A stretch of DNA of 64,000 nucleotides, taken from assembly GCA_019055375.1 (NCBI GenBank), contig JAHQIW010006378.1, forward strand, positions 31,965 through 95,964, given 5' to 3'. The notes below the pieces were generated by a model, which was not told the DNA's origin, ran no database searches, and saw nothing but the letters and a program-made list of their open reading frames with translations. The DNA comes from Parelaphostrongylus tenuis. Its lineage: Eukaryota > Nematoda > Chromadorea > Rhabditida > Metastrongylidae. A program made the position numbers and the translations under genes. Of the stretch, positions 10,713-21,824 are shown in pieces; within the stretch, counting starts at the first letter, position 1, and each line of letters starts with the position of its first letter.

Positions 10713-10750
10713 CAGGGTCTGACGAACGCGACCTGCCGAAACGTTAGCTG
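10713..10750 (+). ncRNA. Hammerhead-like ribozyme core, PLE-A 3' end
   Basis: CTGACGA (10719-10725) and GCCGAAACGTT (10734-10744) lie about 200 bp past the PLE-A coding end. The spacing fits a short stem II (only two pairs here) and a tiny ACGU stem III, which in PLE hammerheads can pair between two copies. Hammerheads in PLE termini are established for other animals; for this sequence the fold is my reading. Its mirror is at 21297-21324 on the minus strand. The core is deleted from the two outer arms. Confidence 0.5.
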
Positions 10751-13484
10751 TTTGAATTTGTGAATAAAGTTTGGATTTAACACGTCGTGCCCCGCTTAAG
10801 AGGAAAGAAAAAATAATGATGGTGGTCTTCGTTCTACCCGTGCGCAATTAAGGCTACCTACCATAATTTACTGTCGGACATTGTTTCAAGCTCTTGTGGC
10901 ATCAACATCACAATCAAGAGTGTCGCATTTTCTAAGTGAAGCACTTTGTGAGATGAAGAAATAATGAAAATTGAAGATTAACAATCTCTGATAGGAATTT
11001 GCGCTGAGATAATCGTCCGTAAAGATTGCTCATTTCGAAGATAGCCGACCTTTACAGACGGGCATGCTATTGACTATTTATGCAGTATGATAACTGTCAA
11101 GGAAATTAGTTCATCGTTTGAGTGGGCTATTGATGTAGGAATGACGCAAGTAATTCCGTGTTTTTCCTCTTCCTTGACTTCGAAATGTGTTTTTTTTTCT
11201 AACTTCAGGAGAATAATCGAAAAAATACGATAATTGAATAGAAGATTTTCTCGCAATCAAATGTGAATGAATGATTATGTGCTACATTGCAGAAACATCT
11301 TAAAAAGAATTTCTCAAGCCTCTTAATAACCTGAATAATAGACGACCTTTGTGTTGCACGATGTTGGAATTACTGTTGCAGAATTTTAGTTGAAGAGATG
11401 CGGTTGATTATTATTATTCAGGAGGATTAGACATGAGATAAAACAAGAAATGCTCTTGGTGGAACAGTTGTGGACGATTATTGCGAATTCATATGCATGT
11501 TTTATATACGTAACACAAATATAGATATGAACATTGAATGCGACATTCCTCACTCGATTTTCGTCAGAAAAAAATTTATCTGTTTGAATCTCATAGAAAA
11601 AATTTGGTTAAAAAGCATAATCCATAGACAGAGCATTCGAAAGTAGAGACTATGCAGTACCAGTCAATATGATATAACTCGAGAATGGTAATTTACTTGA
11701 AGCCTCAACAACTCTAGCTGTTTCTGAACGGCCGACATACAGTTAGAGTTGTACAGCAGACCTACACATTTTCTTTGCCATTCAGCATTTTTTATAATAG
11801 CCATACTGTTGTCGTAAGGGCTGTCATTATTGACACAAATTTTCTCGTGAATGGGCTTCGGTTCGAAACATCAACTTGGAAAACTCATGGAACACCCACT
11901 TAGCCGCGACAAAACGAGATTACCTGGTTCTGTGTTAAGATAAAATGAGAGATAGAACACAGTATTATCTTGAGCTATAAATTGGTCCGAATTGAAATCT
12001 CGATTGAAAAGTGCCTGACACGAATGTTACATTAAAAATAGTTTTCAGTTTGACATCCTGTGCAGATTTCTGCATACCTTCCATTGCAATCGTTCCCAAA
12101 CCTCGACGAAAGCTTTTGCATTTGCGTGTGTAGCTGAAGATTTTGCTCTTTGTTACGAATGCCTTTGAATGTTATCGAGTCTATAATCTGTGAACTCTTA
12201 AAATAGCCGTATTATGTCAAGGTGTTACCAGATTCTTATCACAAGTATTACTGTTTAATTTCTTTCCAAGTCATATCATTGTTGAAGGTTACTTGCTTAA
12301 GAAATCTACCAGGTTAAACTGATTTAATGACTCCATTTTCTAAGCCTGGTTAACAATGTGCTGATGCAGTCTCGTTTGCGGGCTACAAGTTCTAAATAGG
12401 TCAATAAAGCAGAAACAACTAGCAACATCAGCAACACATTTGGAACGGAGCTGTTGGTATTAAGTATACCTGACAGAGCCCACATCGTTCTGTATTGTTT
12501 TTACCCGTCTACCCTCCTGTCTTCTGCTTTCTCCTACACTTCCTTCATCGAATTATTACAAACTGAATCGAAAAGCGTAGTTTTTTCACAGTCGTATACT
12601 GAAATGAATGTCGTAAGCTGACGAAATCTCCTTACTTCATATCACACAATTCTTTTTAAAACATAGACCTAAATTTTGAGTATTCTAATTGTCTTTTGTG
12701 TATGTTTCTAAATTTTTCTCCAATTCAGACTCAATCTGAATGGAGGCAGTCGATGCAAAATATGGTGCCTCGTCACTTTTGTGGTATACTTATTGACAAA
12801 TTTTAGTTTTGTTTTCACATGGGAAGAGAACTGAAAAAACTTGGTACTTAAAAGATAGACTGGTTGAGATTAAACACAAATAGAATTTTTCTTTATCAAA
12901 GTACCCAGCAAACCACTCTGTCATTCCCCAAAGTGTCAAATTTCCAGTAGTGTGCTACAATGAATCTACTCTGCAGCTTTCAGTGTGTGAACTCTATTTC
13001 TGATGAGCAAGAATTAGATCTCTGAGAGCACTTTCAGATCAGCGACTTGTTACTACAACATCATTAAACATGTTCAAGTGGTGGCCTACCCTCTCTTTCA
13101 TTAAGTGTGATTTCGCCAGTCAAAACACTTTTTTCTAGCATAAAAATATATTATAACAAAATTGTCTTCTCATTGTGACTGTACGGAGTTGATGCCTTGC
13201 CACAGCCAGTTCTTTGTGGTATAAAATTTCCTATCGCAATGACCAGGTAAAGCTGTAAACTAAAAGCACAATCAGTGGAGTAACTATAACTAATTTTTAC
13301 TGATAACTGGCAAGGCACAGGCGCCAATTAGTCATTTCAAGATTTTCGATACTAGCTCTTCTCGTAAATTTTGGCATTACAGGAATAAACAACAACTTTA
13401 GTAACCAGAACTAATTAAGATTTTGAAAAACACTGCATAGTAGCACTTTCAAAAGTATGTGGTATAATTTTGAAGTCATAGGCA

Positions 13485-13725
13485 GATACCCTTCACTGCT
13501 TCGATTACGGCCTCTCGATCAACGTAGCGTGGATGTCCGGAGACCAGCTGGTCTTCTAAGTTAATTGTACGCGTGAAATTCAGCAAGGAATGGAAGCGCT
13601 GCTCGCTTGTACACAAAACATTGAGCACTTAGACGGTTGAGATTCGCGGGGGCAGATTGTGCATATCCTCCAATTCATATTTGTGAAACAGCAAAACTGG
13701 AATAGATTTTTCGTTGACTGGCCAT
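13485..13725 (-). pseudogene. mariner transposase relic in right arm of unit 1
   Basis: The same N-terminal mariner piece as at 1269-1515, inverted. An extra base in an A run near 13695 shifts the frame after the first codons relative to the other arms. The sequence still spells the LED-DQLVSGHPR-VDREAVIEA region. No catalytic domain follows. Confidence 0.6.
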
Positions 13726-14276
13726 GATGAAACAAATACGGGCAAATTTGGTATTTTTAAAACAAAATCATGAGCTGGAACTATTGGCGCTACTAAATCT
13801 GGTTGATATGAATCGATACTTTTCTTTTGATGAGCATAAATGTCACATTTATTCCATTTTACAACTAATGCCATGAGGCTAATGCAAAAAGTTTATTCGA
13901 TTTACGTTTCGACGCCTTCATTCACAGTCGTGCGAATTTGCTGACAATTAACATCTTCGCCCCGTTCAAGTTAAACATTCCTATCACCTCAAATTATTGT
14001 CCCTGAAGTAGGAGAAGAAGAAGAAGAAACGTTAGTAGAATATAGTTTTCTTAGTCGGCTTCACCCTAGCAGCTGGTCTGCAATATTTTCAGTAGTTGAT
14101 ATGCAGAGCTCTAAGATAAGTATCTTTTCAAAATTTTGGTGAGATGTATATATTTATGAGAGAGATTCGGAAGTTGATTATAATCAAGTCCTACAGTTAT
14201 TAACTATATTGCCTGTGAGAAAAAATTGCAAACAAGATGGAATACTTCTCAAGTGTCCTACTAAAGGCTATGTTGG

Positions 14277-14577
14277 TTTTAGAGCAACAGTTGAAGATTC
14301 ATTGGAGCTTCAATATCGTTAATCTATACCACCATATTGGTTCTTATGCTGCTATAAAATAGGCAGCTTCAGAAACCTTGCTGAGAACACTTGTTTCGCT
14401 GAGAGTGTTTCATGTATACCAACTAGAAGTACCTCTCAAAGCTACACCACCGTCCCAGACTACCAACTTTGAGTTGAACATGCTCTCAGCTCCTTAAATC
14501 CTTAAGCTTAAGAAGATTCTTGTTTATCAGGGAATCTATCGTCCCTTATATCGACATAAGTCAAGGATACTATTGAC
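14277..14577. repeat. 300-bp segment present only in some arms
   Basis: This segment interrupts the arm between sequence matching 31310 and 31320 of the outer arm, and is absent from both outer arms (near 735 and 31316). Its inner part recurs inverted at 36222-36425 in the third arm. It either inserted here or was deleted from the outer arms; no clear terminal repeats or target duplication are visible. It has no coding potential that I recognise. Confidence 0.7.
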
Positions 14578-15636
14578 TTGCCGATATTTGAGCTTTCAAA
14601 TGATAATTAAGAGTTTTGGGGAAAGTTTTTTTTCTAGCGTTAAAGGCCTCCAGAAGTTGATGTGCCCAAATGAATACATTCCGTTCTGAAAGGGCTGATA
14701 AACACAATAACACATTTCCGAAAGGATTTGGATATGTTTGTCCATTTGCTTGTGTGCCCAGCAGATTACAGCGGCGTCTGCTGGATCAATTCCCATGTCG
14801 TAGAGCAATCTTATGAGGTGCTCATTAGAATTTGAATTCGCTGATCGATAAACCCATGTTTCATCTTTGCATGCTATGAAATCCTAAAAGAACGTTCCTA
14901 TTGCATAGTTATCCGTTAGGCCCATGTAGAGCAAGGTCATATCGAATGGCACCTTATCTATGGTCTGTCTGCATGAGCACAAAATAGGTCTCATATTGTA
15001 GAAATAGGAATTGATACCAATAGTTGTTAGATAGGTATGAAGGCAGTCTTATTTTCCCGAGATGTCATTGCTATGTAGATCGCCGACTTTCCTTGTTAAC
15101 TGATCGATTGTACATTGCTCTCACCACCCGTTTTGTTGTGAATTGCTGTTAAGCAATGAATAGAAAGAGCCGGTTAGAGAATTTGGAAGTAATAATTGTA
15201 ATGTAATTGAACGCCCGAGACATGACCTGGTTCGTACCCGTTTGTTTACCGTCGCAACTCAAGACGCGAAATTGCATATTATGGCCTCACAAAGCTTTAA
15301 ATGGTTTTGTTGATTACAATTCAGTCGGTTAAATACCTCCACGACTCTGTCAGGAATGCTCAAAATCACATATATGCATTCTAAGCAAATCATTTCCACA
15401 CAGTCACTGCTTTGTACGAGTCTTTCATTGAGTGTTCTGCTTTAGGACACGGCAGAAAGCTCACAGAAGTATAAATTATTCATTTTTCGCGTTGAAAAAT
15501 CTTGTTTGCTCATCAAGAAAACGTTCAACTTTTCTTGGACGTACGTAAAATGTCACGTTGCTCCGAATCCGGTATAAAACCCAACTAGACTATGTGACAT
15601 CTGTGGGGTAGTGCATAAATAGATGCTTATTGAGGA

Positions 15637-15670
15637 TATATATATATATATTATATATATATATATATTG
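15637..15670. repeat. TA microsatellite
   Basis: An alternating TA tract with a central TATTATA break. The matching tract in F2 (32374-32405) differs in length and break position, as expected of an unstable repeat. Confidence 0.9.
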
Positions 15671-15806
15671 CATGCGCATATGTAAACTATGCATTATACA
15701 TGCATGTTAACGCAGATTGACAGACTCGCGCGATATACGACGCTAGAGCCACTACTACTTCCTCCCAACGTAGTGTAGTCGTATTGGCCCAGCAGTGGGT
15801 ATCATT

Positions 15807-15888
15807 GCTCATCTCAGTGGGGTGAGATGAGCGAGGGATCTGCGAAGTTAAGCTTTGTACCGCCTCTCCGGCCAACGTGCCGGGGAGG
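15807..15888 (+). other. Two adjacent stable hairpins in F1
   Basis: Hairpin one (15807-15832) pairs GCTCATCTCA with TGAGATGAGC around GTGGGG, ten perfect pairs. Hairpin two (15863-15888) pairs CCTCTCCGGC with GCCGGGGAGG around CAACGT, ten pairs with one T-G. Both are kept in F2 (32544-32569 and 32600-32625), where the only change in the second hairpin is one loop base. The region is more GC-rich than its surroundings. This could be a structured RNA or part of an unknown repeat; no promoter is evident. Confidence 0.6.
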
Positions 15889-16277
15889 CTGCATCAATGA
15901 GACGGGCGGGGCGGTGAGGATTTGGCTGTGGTTGGGGCTGCGTCATAATGAGTCCAAATTTTGCACTTTTGCGGGAAAAATTTTGTCCTTATGATTAGTC
16001 GCACTCGCTGACTTACAAGTAAGACCTAAAAGAGATTGAAATATGAGTCTATGTACATATGAGAGCACAGAAATGTTTAGACAGTTTCACGTAGGACTTT
16101 TTGGAAGCATTCCGCTTTCCTCCTCGGAACTGTTTGTTTCAGAGGAAGCAGTGGCAGTGTTTCTACATCTTATAGCGAGATGATCACAGTCTACGAGATG
16201 ATGGGAAGTCACTGCGGTTCATATGACGATGACATGCACCGTCCAATAATCAGATGTATTCTTGAATAAATGTGTTT

Positions 16278-16313
16278 ATGATGATCATCATTATAAGCGC
16301 AATTTTCGCGCTT
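16278..16313. other. Short palindrome followed by hairpin
   Basis: ATGATGATCATCAT (16278-16291) is a perfect 14-bp palindrome. AAGCGC and GCGCTT (16295-16313) form a six-pair stem around AATTTTC directly after it. Both are conserved in F2 near 33015-33055. Role unknown. Confidence 0.55.
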
Positions 16314-16384
16314 TATCTGGATGATAATCACGTTTTAAATTGCTGTTATATTCCATTTGATTCAGGCTATGAATAAGGCGCTGG

Positions 16385-16401
16385 TTGGTGCAAAAGTAAT
16401 T
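16385..16401 (+). other. mariner-terminus-like string
   Basis: TTGGTGCAAAAGTAATT matches, from memory, the inverted terminal sequence of cecropia-type mariners such as those behind human MADE1. The same string is at 33124-33140 in F2. The downstream 200 bp does not give a recognisable transposase and no facing terminus was found, so this is at best a relic end. Confidence 0.4.
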
Positions 16402-16799
16402 TTTTCATGGTTCTTTCTGTTAAGGAGTGAGCAAATGAAGAATATGAAGAACCGATCTAATTCGCTGAAGAGCAGCTTTCCATAGGACTGTCAGCAACCA
16501 TTCGAAAGCTAAAACATCATAGTACTGCCCCACGTCGCTCGTTCTCGACAGAACTTATTATATTAGATCACAGAGGAGGAGATTTTTTGGCTACACACAC
16601 GCATATTGCCCACCGGACAGAGCTCTTTGTTTGGGGTAGTAGCAATCATTCGATTGCGTAATCGAATTTCATTCCATCGCTGTGCTTATATTCCCAGGAC
16701 CGGCTGGCTAACAAACTCGGCATGCTTCAATATAATTCCTGATTTTTTTGCTTCAAGCCAAACACGAGGTGTTACAATAATCTTTATTTAACGGCTGAC

Positions 16800-17520
16800 C
16801 TTCCAACTCTTCGCCTTTTTCAGAGCCTGGAAAGGTCAAATTGTCTGCAATCCAATCAGTCAAACACCTCCATTACTTCTTTGCAAAAAAATCACCACTC
16901 CTAGATCTTAATCGCATCAAGCACAGAATCAACTCTCAACATACTCACCGCTTTTTATATGTGTTCCACAGAATGATTCAAGTGGAGATCACCGGAGTGA
17001 AAGACACATAGGCTCGTAATGCACCTCACCCATCAACGCAACAGTGACTCGTATCGCGGGTGATTACGAGGCATTCTTTCCTGAGGTTCTTAGCTGGTTT
17101 TTTTGTGTTTATCCAGAGCACCTCAGATATCTTCCGCGCTGATGTTTCTTGCTCCTGCTCAAGAATGGTGACCTCTGTATCAAATACTCTGGCATGCTTT
17201 TGGGTTCTATGTATTCCTAGCGGGATGTTTTTCTCTAATATGGCGCATGTCAGCTAGATGTTCTTCTGTGCGAGCATAGAGCGGCCTAACCTTTTCGCCA
17301 ATATATTTATCGTCGCACGCTTTGCAAGAGATTAGGTACACTTTGCCCACCCTCATGCCGTCACTGTCTCTGCATAAAGGCACATTCAGCAGTTTTTTGA
17401 TGTGTAGAAGTGGTCGCATAAACGATTACGAACTAATTGGTGCCTAAGAGTATTTGATGGTATTTCTGTAACTGATACCAGTTGCTCCAAGTCTGTTTTT
17501 TTCAAACAAGGTTTTATTAA
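16800..17520 (-). pseudogene. PLE-B C-terminal fragment with GIY-YIG endonuclease and 3' UTR
   Basis: The minus strand reads HIKKLLNVPLCRDSDGMRVG, then KVYLISCKACDDKYIGEK and VRPLYARTEEHLADMRH. These are the cysteine-bearing linker and start of a PLE GIY-YIG endonuclease, close to PLE-A but distinct. After a frameshift the tail follows (EQEQETSARK-like, then ECLVITRD-like, ending near 17040). A decayed 3' UTR extends to about 16800. The copy is 5'-truncated near 17520, where an inverted piece of the same element's 3' end begins. A second copy is at 33540-34265. It is too short to be functional. Confidence 0.85.
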
Positions 17521-17765
17521 AAAGCGGTATGTTAAGGGCTGACTATGTGCTTAAAGCGATCGAAATCTAGGTCTGGCAATTTTCTCTAAGGAATTGATGT
17601 AAACTTTTGACTGACTGGATTGTAAACAACTTTGACCTTTCCACGCTCTGACGAAGGTAACCTGCCGAAACTTTGATTGTGTGAATAAAGTTCAGATTTA
17701 ACACCTTGTTCACCGCTTAAGATGAAAGAAGAAATAAGAACAACTGAAGCATGCGGAGGCAGGAG
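17520..17765 (+). mobile_element. Inverted PLE-B 3' end with hammerhead-like core
   Basis: This plus-strand segment resembles the PLE-A 3' UTR (TTTTCTC, GACTGGATTGTAAACAA, CCTTTCCA, then AATAAAG and a CCGCTTAAG end) and sits head to head with the PLE-B fragment. The hammerhead-like core CTGACGA, AGGT, AACCT, GCC, GAAAC is at 17648-17671, with GG(T)/(G)CC able to form three stem II pairs. The cleavage side reads CTTT, not CGTT, so it is probably inactive. Confidence 0.6.
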
Positions 17766-18317
17766 CTTCTAAAAACATTGCAGTCCAGCTGCTAGGGTGA
17801 CCTCGACTAAAAAACTATATTCGACTAACGTTTCGTCTTCTTCTTCTACTTCAGGGACAACAATTTGAGGTGATAAGAATGTTTAATTTGAACGGAGCAA
17901 AGATGTAAATTTTCAGCAAAGACGCACAACTGTGAATGAAGGCGTAGAAACGTAAATCGAACAAACTTTTGGCATTAGCCTAAAGGCATTAGTTATAAAA
18001 TGAAGTAAATGTAAAAATTATTTTAATGAAATGAAAGATATGGATCCTTATCAACCAAATTTGATAGCTCCAATGGTGCCAGCTCACCATTTTTGCCGGC
18101 CTTCCGCATAACACTGAGTGTTCTCAGAAGTCTCGGCACTAGAGCAATACACCCAGTCAATTGATCAGCGGTTATTAAAATTGCGACAACCCTATTCATA
18201 GTATGCAAAATGAGGGTGAACACATTTCTGCCGTCTCTCGAGCAGCAAATGGTTACCTTTTGTGTATAATATTTTGAAGTTCAAAAAAATGCCAAATTTG
18301 TCCATGCTTGCTGCATC

Positions 18318-18562
18318 ATGGCCAGTCAACGAAAAATCTATTCCAGTTTGCTGTTTCACAAATATGAATTGGAGGATATGCACAATCTGCCCCCGCGAAT
18401 CTCAACCGTCTAAGTGCTCAATGTTTTGTGTACAAGCGAGCAGCGCTTCCATTCCTTGCTGAATTTCACGCGTACAACTTATCTTAGAAGACCAGCTGGT
18501 CTCCGGACATCCACGCTACGTTGATCGAGAGGCCGTAATCGAAGCAGTGAAGGGTATCTGCC
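18318..18562 (+). pseudogene. mariner transposase relic in unit 2 left arm
   Basis: The same N-terminal mariner relic as at 1269-1515, beginning with the MASQRKIYSS codons and ending in the DREAVIEA region. The near-identical stretch of the arm starts just upstream of it. Confidence 0.6.
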
Positions 18563-21296
18563 TATGACTTCAAAATTATACCACATACTTTTGAAAGTGC
18601 TACTATGCAGTGTTTTTCAAAATCTTAATTAGTTCTGGTTACTAAAGTTGTTGTTTATTCCTGTAATGCCAAAATTTACGAGAAGAGCTAGTATCGAAAA
18701 TCTTGAAATGACTAATTGGCGCCTGTGCCTTGCCAGTTATCAGTAAAAATTAGTTATAGTTACTCCACTGATTGTGCTTTTAGTTTACAGCTTTACCTGG
18801 TCATTGCGATAGGAAATTTTATACCACAAAGAACTGGCTGTGGCAAGGCATCAACTCCGTACAGTCACAATGAGAAGACAATTTTGTTATAATATATTTT
18901 TATGCTAGAAAAAAGTGTTTTGACTGGCGAAATCACACTTAATGAAAGAGAGGGTAGGCCACCACTTGAACATGTTTAATGATGTTGTAGTAACAAGTCG
19001 CTGATCTGAAAGTGCTCTCAGAGATCTAATTCTTGCTCATCAGAAATAGAGTTCACACACTGAAAGCTGCAGAGTAGATTCATTGTAGCACACTACTGGA
19101 AATTTGACACTTTGGGGAATGACAGAGTGGTTTGCTGGGTACTTTGATAAAGAAAAATTCTATTTGTGTTTAATCTCAACCAGTCTATCTTTTAAGTACC
19201 AAGTTTTTTCAGTTCTCTTCCCATGTGAAAACAAAACTAAAATTTGTCAATAAGTATACCACAAAAGTGACGAGGCACCATATTTTGCATCGACTGCCTC
19301 CATTCAGATTGAGTCTGAATTGGAGAAAAATTTAGAAACATACACAAAAGACAATTAGAATACTCAAAATTTAGGTCTATGTTTTGAAAAGAATTGTGTG
19401 ATATGAAGTAAGGAGATTTCGTCAGCTTACGACATTCATTTCAGTATACGACTGTGAAAAAACTACGCTTTTCGATTCAGTTTGTAATAATTCGATGAAG
19501 GAAGTGTAGGAGAAAGCAGAAGACAGGAGGGTAGACGGGTTAAAACAATACAGAACGATGTGGGCTCTGTCAGGTATACTTAATACCAACAGCTCCGTTC
19601 CAAATGTGTTGCTGATGTTGCGAGTTGTTTCTGCTTTATTGACCTATTTAGAACTTGTAGCCCGCAAACGAGACTGCATCAGCACATTGTTAACCAGGCT
19701 TAGAAAATGGAGTCATTAAATCAGTTTAACCTGGTAGATTTCTTAAGCAAGTGAACCTTCAACAATGATATGACTTGGAAAGAAATTAAACAGTAATACT
19801 TGTGATAAGAATCTGGTAACACCTTGACATAATACGGCTATTTTAAGAGTTCACAGATTATAGACTCGATAACATTCAAAGGCATTCGTAACAAAGAGCA
19901 AAATCTTCAGCTACACACGCAAATGCAAAAGCTTTCGTCGAGGTTTGGGAACGATTGCAATGGAAGGTATGCAGAAATCTGCACAGGATGTCAAACTGAA
20001 AACTATTTTTAATGTAACATTCGTGTCAGGCACTTTTCAATCGAGATTTCAATTCGGACCAATTTATAGCTCAAGATAATACTGTGTTCTATCTCTCATT
20101 TTATCTTAACACAGAACCAGGTAATCTCGTTTTGTCGCGGCTAAGTGGGTGTTCCATGAGTTTTCCAAGTTGATGTTTCGAACCGAAGCCCATTCACGAG
20201 AAAATTTGTGTCAATAATGACAGCCCTTACGACAACAATATGGCTATTATAAAAAATGCTGAATGGCAAAGAAAATGTGTAGGTCTGCTGTACAACTCTA
20301 ACTGTATGTCGGCCGTTCAGAAACAGCTAGAGTTGTTGAGGCTTCAAGTAAATTACCATTCTCGAGTTATATCATATTGACTGGTACTGCATAGTCTCTA
20401 CTTTCGAATGCTCTGTCTATGGATTATGCTTTTTAACCAAATTTTTTCTATGAGATTCAAACAGATAAATTTTTTTCTGACGAAAATCGAGTGAGGAATG
20501 TCGCATTCAATGTTCATATCTATATTTGTGTTACGTATATAAAACATGCATATGAATTCGCAATAATCGTCCACAACTGTTCCACCAAGAGCATTTCTTG
20601 TTTTATCTCATGTCTAATCCTCCTGAATAATAATAATCAACCGCATCTCTTCAACTAAAATTCTGCAACAGTAATTCCAACATCGTGCAACACAAAGGTC
20701 GTCTATTATTCAGGTTATTAAGAGGCTTGAGAAATTCTTTTTAAGATGTTTCTGCAATGTAGCACATAATCATTCATTCACATTTGATTGCGAGAAAATC
20801 TTCTATTCAATTATCGTATTTTTTCGATTATTCTCCTGAAGTTAGAAAAAAAACACATTTCGAAGTCAAGGAAGAGGAAAAACACGGAATTACTTGCGTC
20901 ATTCCTACATCAATAGCCCACTCAAACGATGAACTAATTTCCTTGACAGTTATCATACTGCATAAATAGTCAATAGCATGCCCGTCTGTAAAGGTCGGCT
21001 ATCTTCGAAATGAGCAATCTTTACGGACGATTATCTCAGCGCAAATTCCTATCAGAGATTGTTAATCTTCAATTTTCATTATTTCTTCATCTCAAAAGTG
21101 CTTCACTTAGAAAATGCGACACTCCTGATTGTGATGTTGATGCCACAAGAGCTTGAAACAATGTCCGACAGTAAATTATGGTAGGTAGCCTTAATTGCGC
21201 ACGGGTAGAACGAAGACCACCATCATTATTTTTTCTTTCCTCTTAAGCGGGGCACGACGTGTTAAATCCAAACTTTATTCACACATTCAAACAGCT

Positions 21297-21324
21297 AACG
21301 TTTCGGCAGGTCGCGTTCGTCAGA
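21297..21324 (-). ncRNA. Hammerhead-like core, PLE-A 3' end (mirror)
   Basis: The minus strand carries CTGACGA (21323-21317) and GCCGAAACGTTAG as at 10719, in the mirrored position of unit 2 and downstream of the inverted PLE-A tail at 21525-21810. The sequence is identical to the unit-1 core, so it gives no independent support for the fold. Confidence 0.5.
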
Positions 21325-21524
21325 CCCTGGAAAGGTCACAGTTGTTTATGATCCAATCAGTCAAACACTCTCATCACTTTTTCGGAGAAAATTGTCAGAC
21401 CTAGATTTGGATTGCATCAAGCACAAAGTCCACTTTTAACATATTCAGCGCTTTTATTATATGTATTCCACTGAATGAACAGGTGAAGAACAACAGAACG
21501 ATAATCACATAGGCCATTAAAGCA

Positions 21525-21810
21525 CTATCGCCTTTGAAGCAACAGCCTTTTATACTGACTCATATCACGGGTGATTACGACGCATTCATAACTGCGGTTC
21601 ATAGCTGGATTGGTCGTGTTTAACCAGAACGCCTCAGGTATTTTTCGCGCTGATGTTTTTTGCTCCTGCTCAAAGATGGTGGCCTCTATATCAAATGCTC
21701 CGGCAGGCTTTCGGGCTCTATGCATACCTAGCGAGGTGTTTTTTCTAGTATGGCGCATGTTAGTTAGGTGTTCTTCTATGCGAGCATAGGGCGGCCTACC
21801 CGTTTCGTCA
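21525..21810 (-). pseudogene. Inverted PLE-A C-terminal fragment at PLE head, unit 2
   Basis: On the minus strand this is open over 77 codons from MRHTRKNTSLGMHRARKPAG through EQEQKTSARKIPEAFW and MNRSYECVVITRDMSQYKRL to a stop at 21525. It lacks the frameshift seen in the unit-1 copy, so that lesion arose after duplication. It is only the C-terminal part of a GIY-YIG endonuclease, inverted against the PLE-A body that starts near 21825. Confidence 0.85.
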
Positions 21811-21824
21811 ATATATCTATCGCC

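Larger units (their letters stand above)
10240..15385 (-). repeat. Unit 1 right arm of long inverted repeat
   Basis: This is the inverse of 1-4925 and the direct counterpart of 27120-32123. It lacks the SINE (empty site near 13285-13310) and contains a 300-bp segment (14277-14577) missing from both outer arms. The stretch 10760-13480 holds no recognised gene; its short frames such as 11074-11256 are not conserved as proteins between arms. Sequence outward of 15297 up to about 15385 still matches the inverse of 35395-35490, which sets the outer arm end. Confidence 0.88.
15386..17780 (+). repeat. Flank F1, spacer between units 1 and 2
   Basis: This non-palindromic spacer matches about 32124-34515 in direct orientation, at an offset of about 16740 bp. 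It holds a TA run, two strong hairpins, a short mariner-terminus-like string, and a PLE-B fragment with its inverted 3' end. The part 15386-16380 contains no gene I recognise; the only frame over 60 codons (15687-15875, minus) is repeated in F2 but resembles nothing known to me. Confidence 0.85.
17781..21790 (+). repeat. Unit 2 left arm, truncated and mosaic
   Basis: This is the inverse of 27120-31140 and the direct counterpart of 905-4925. It lacks the outermost 900 bp. The first part (17781 to about 18280) is clearly diverged from the other arms and carries a 170-bp insert (about 18103-18270). From about 18285 it becomes nearly identical to the inverse of 10240-13753. It lacks the SINE, as does the unit-1 right arm. 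No gene is recognised between 18570 and 21290. Confidence 0.85.

Noticed and set aside
1..15385. Giant DNA transposon (Polinton/Maverick-like) with 5-kb terminal inverted repeats
   Set aside because: The centre contains only a PLE and an RTE. There is no DNA polymerase B, integrase, packaging ATPase or large transposase, and the arms end inside PLE coding sequence.
15836..15855. 5S rRNA-like string GATCTGCGAAGTTAAGC in F1
   Set aside because: Only about 17 bases resemble the 5S internal promoter region. The rest of 5S rRNA is absent on both sides, so chance or a tiny remnant is likelier.
16278..16330. Helitron 3' end (hairpin followed by CTGG)
   Set aside because: The spacing from hairpin to CTRR is only three bases, the next base is not the expected T, and no TC-starting end or Rep/helicase coding is present.
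16606..16791. Possible gene from an open frame in F1
   Set aside because: It lies in sequence antisense to the degraded PLE-B 3' UTR and has no motif; the frame is not kept in F2.
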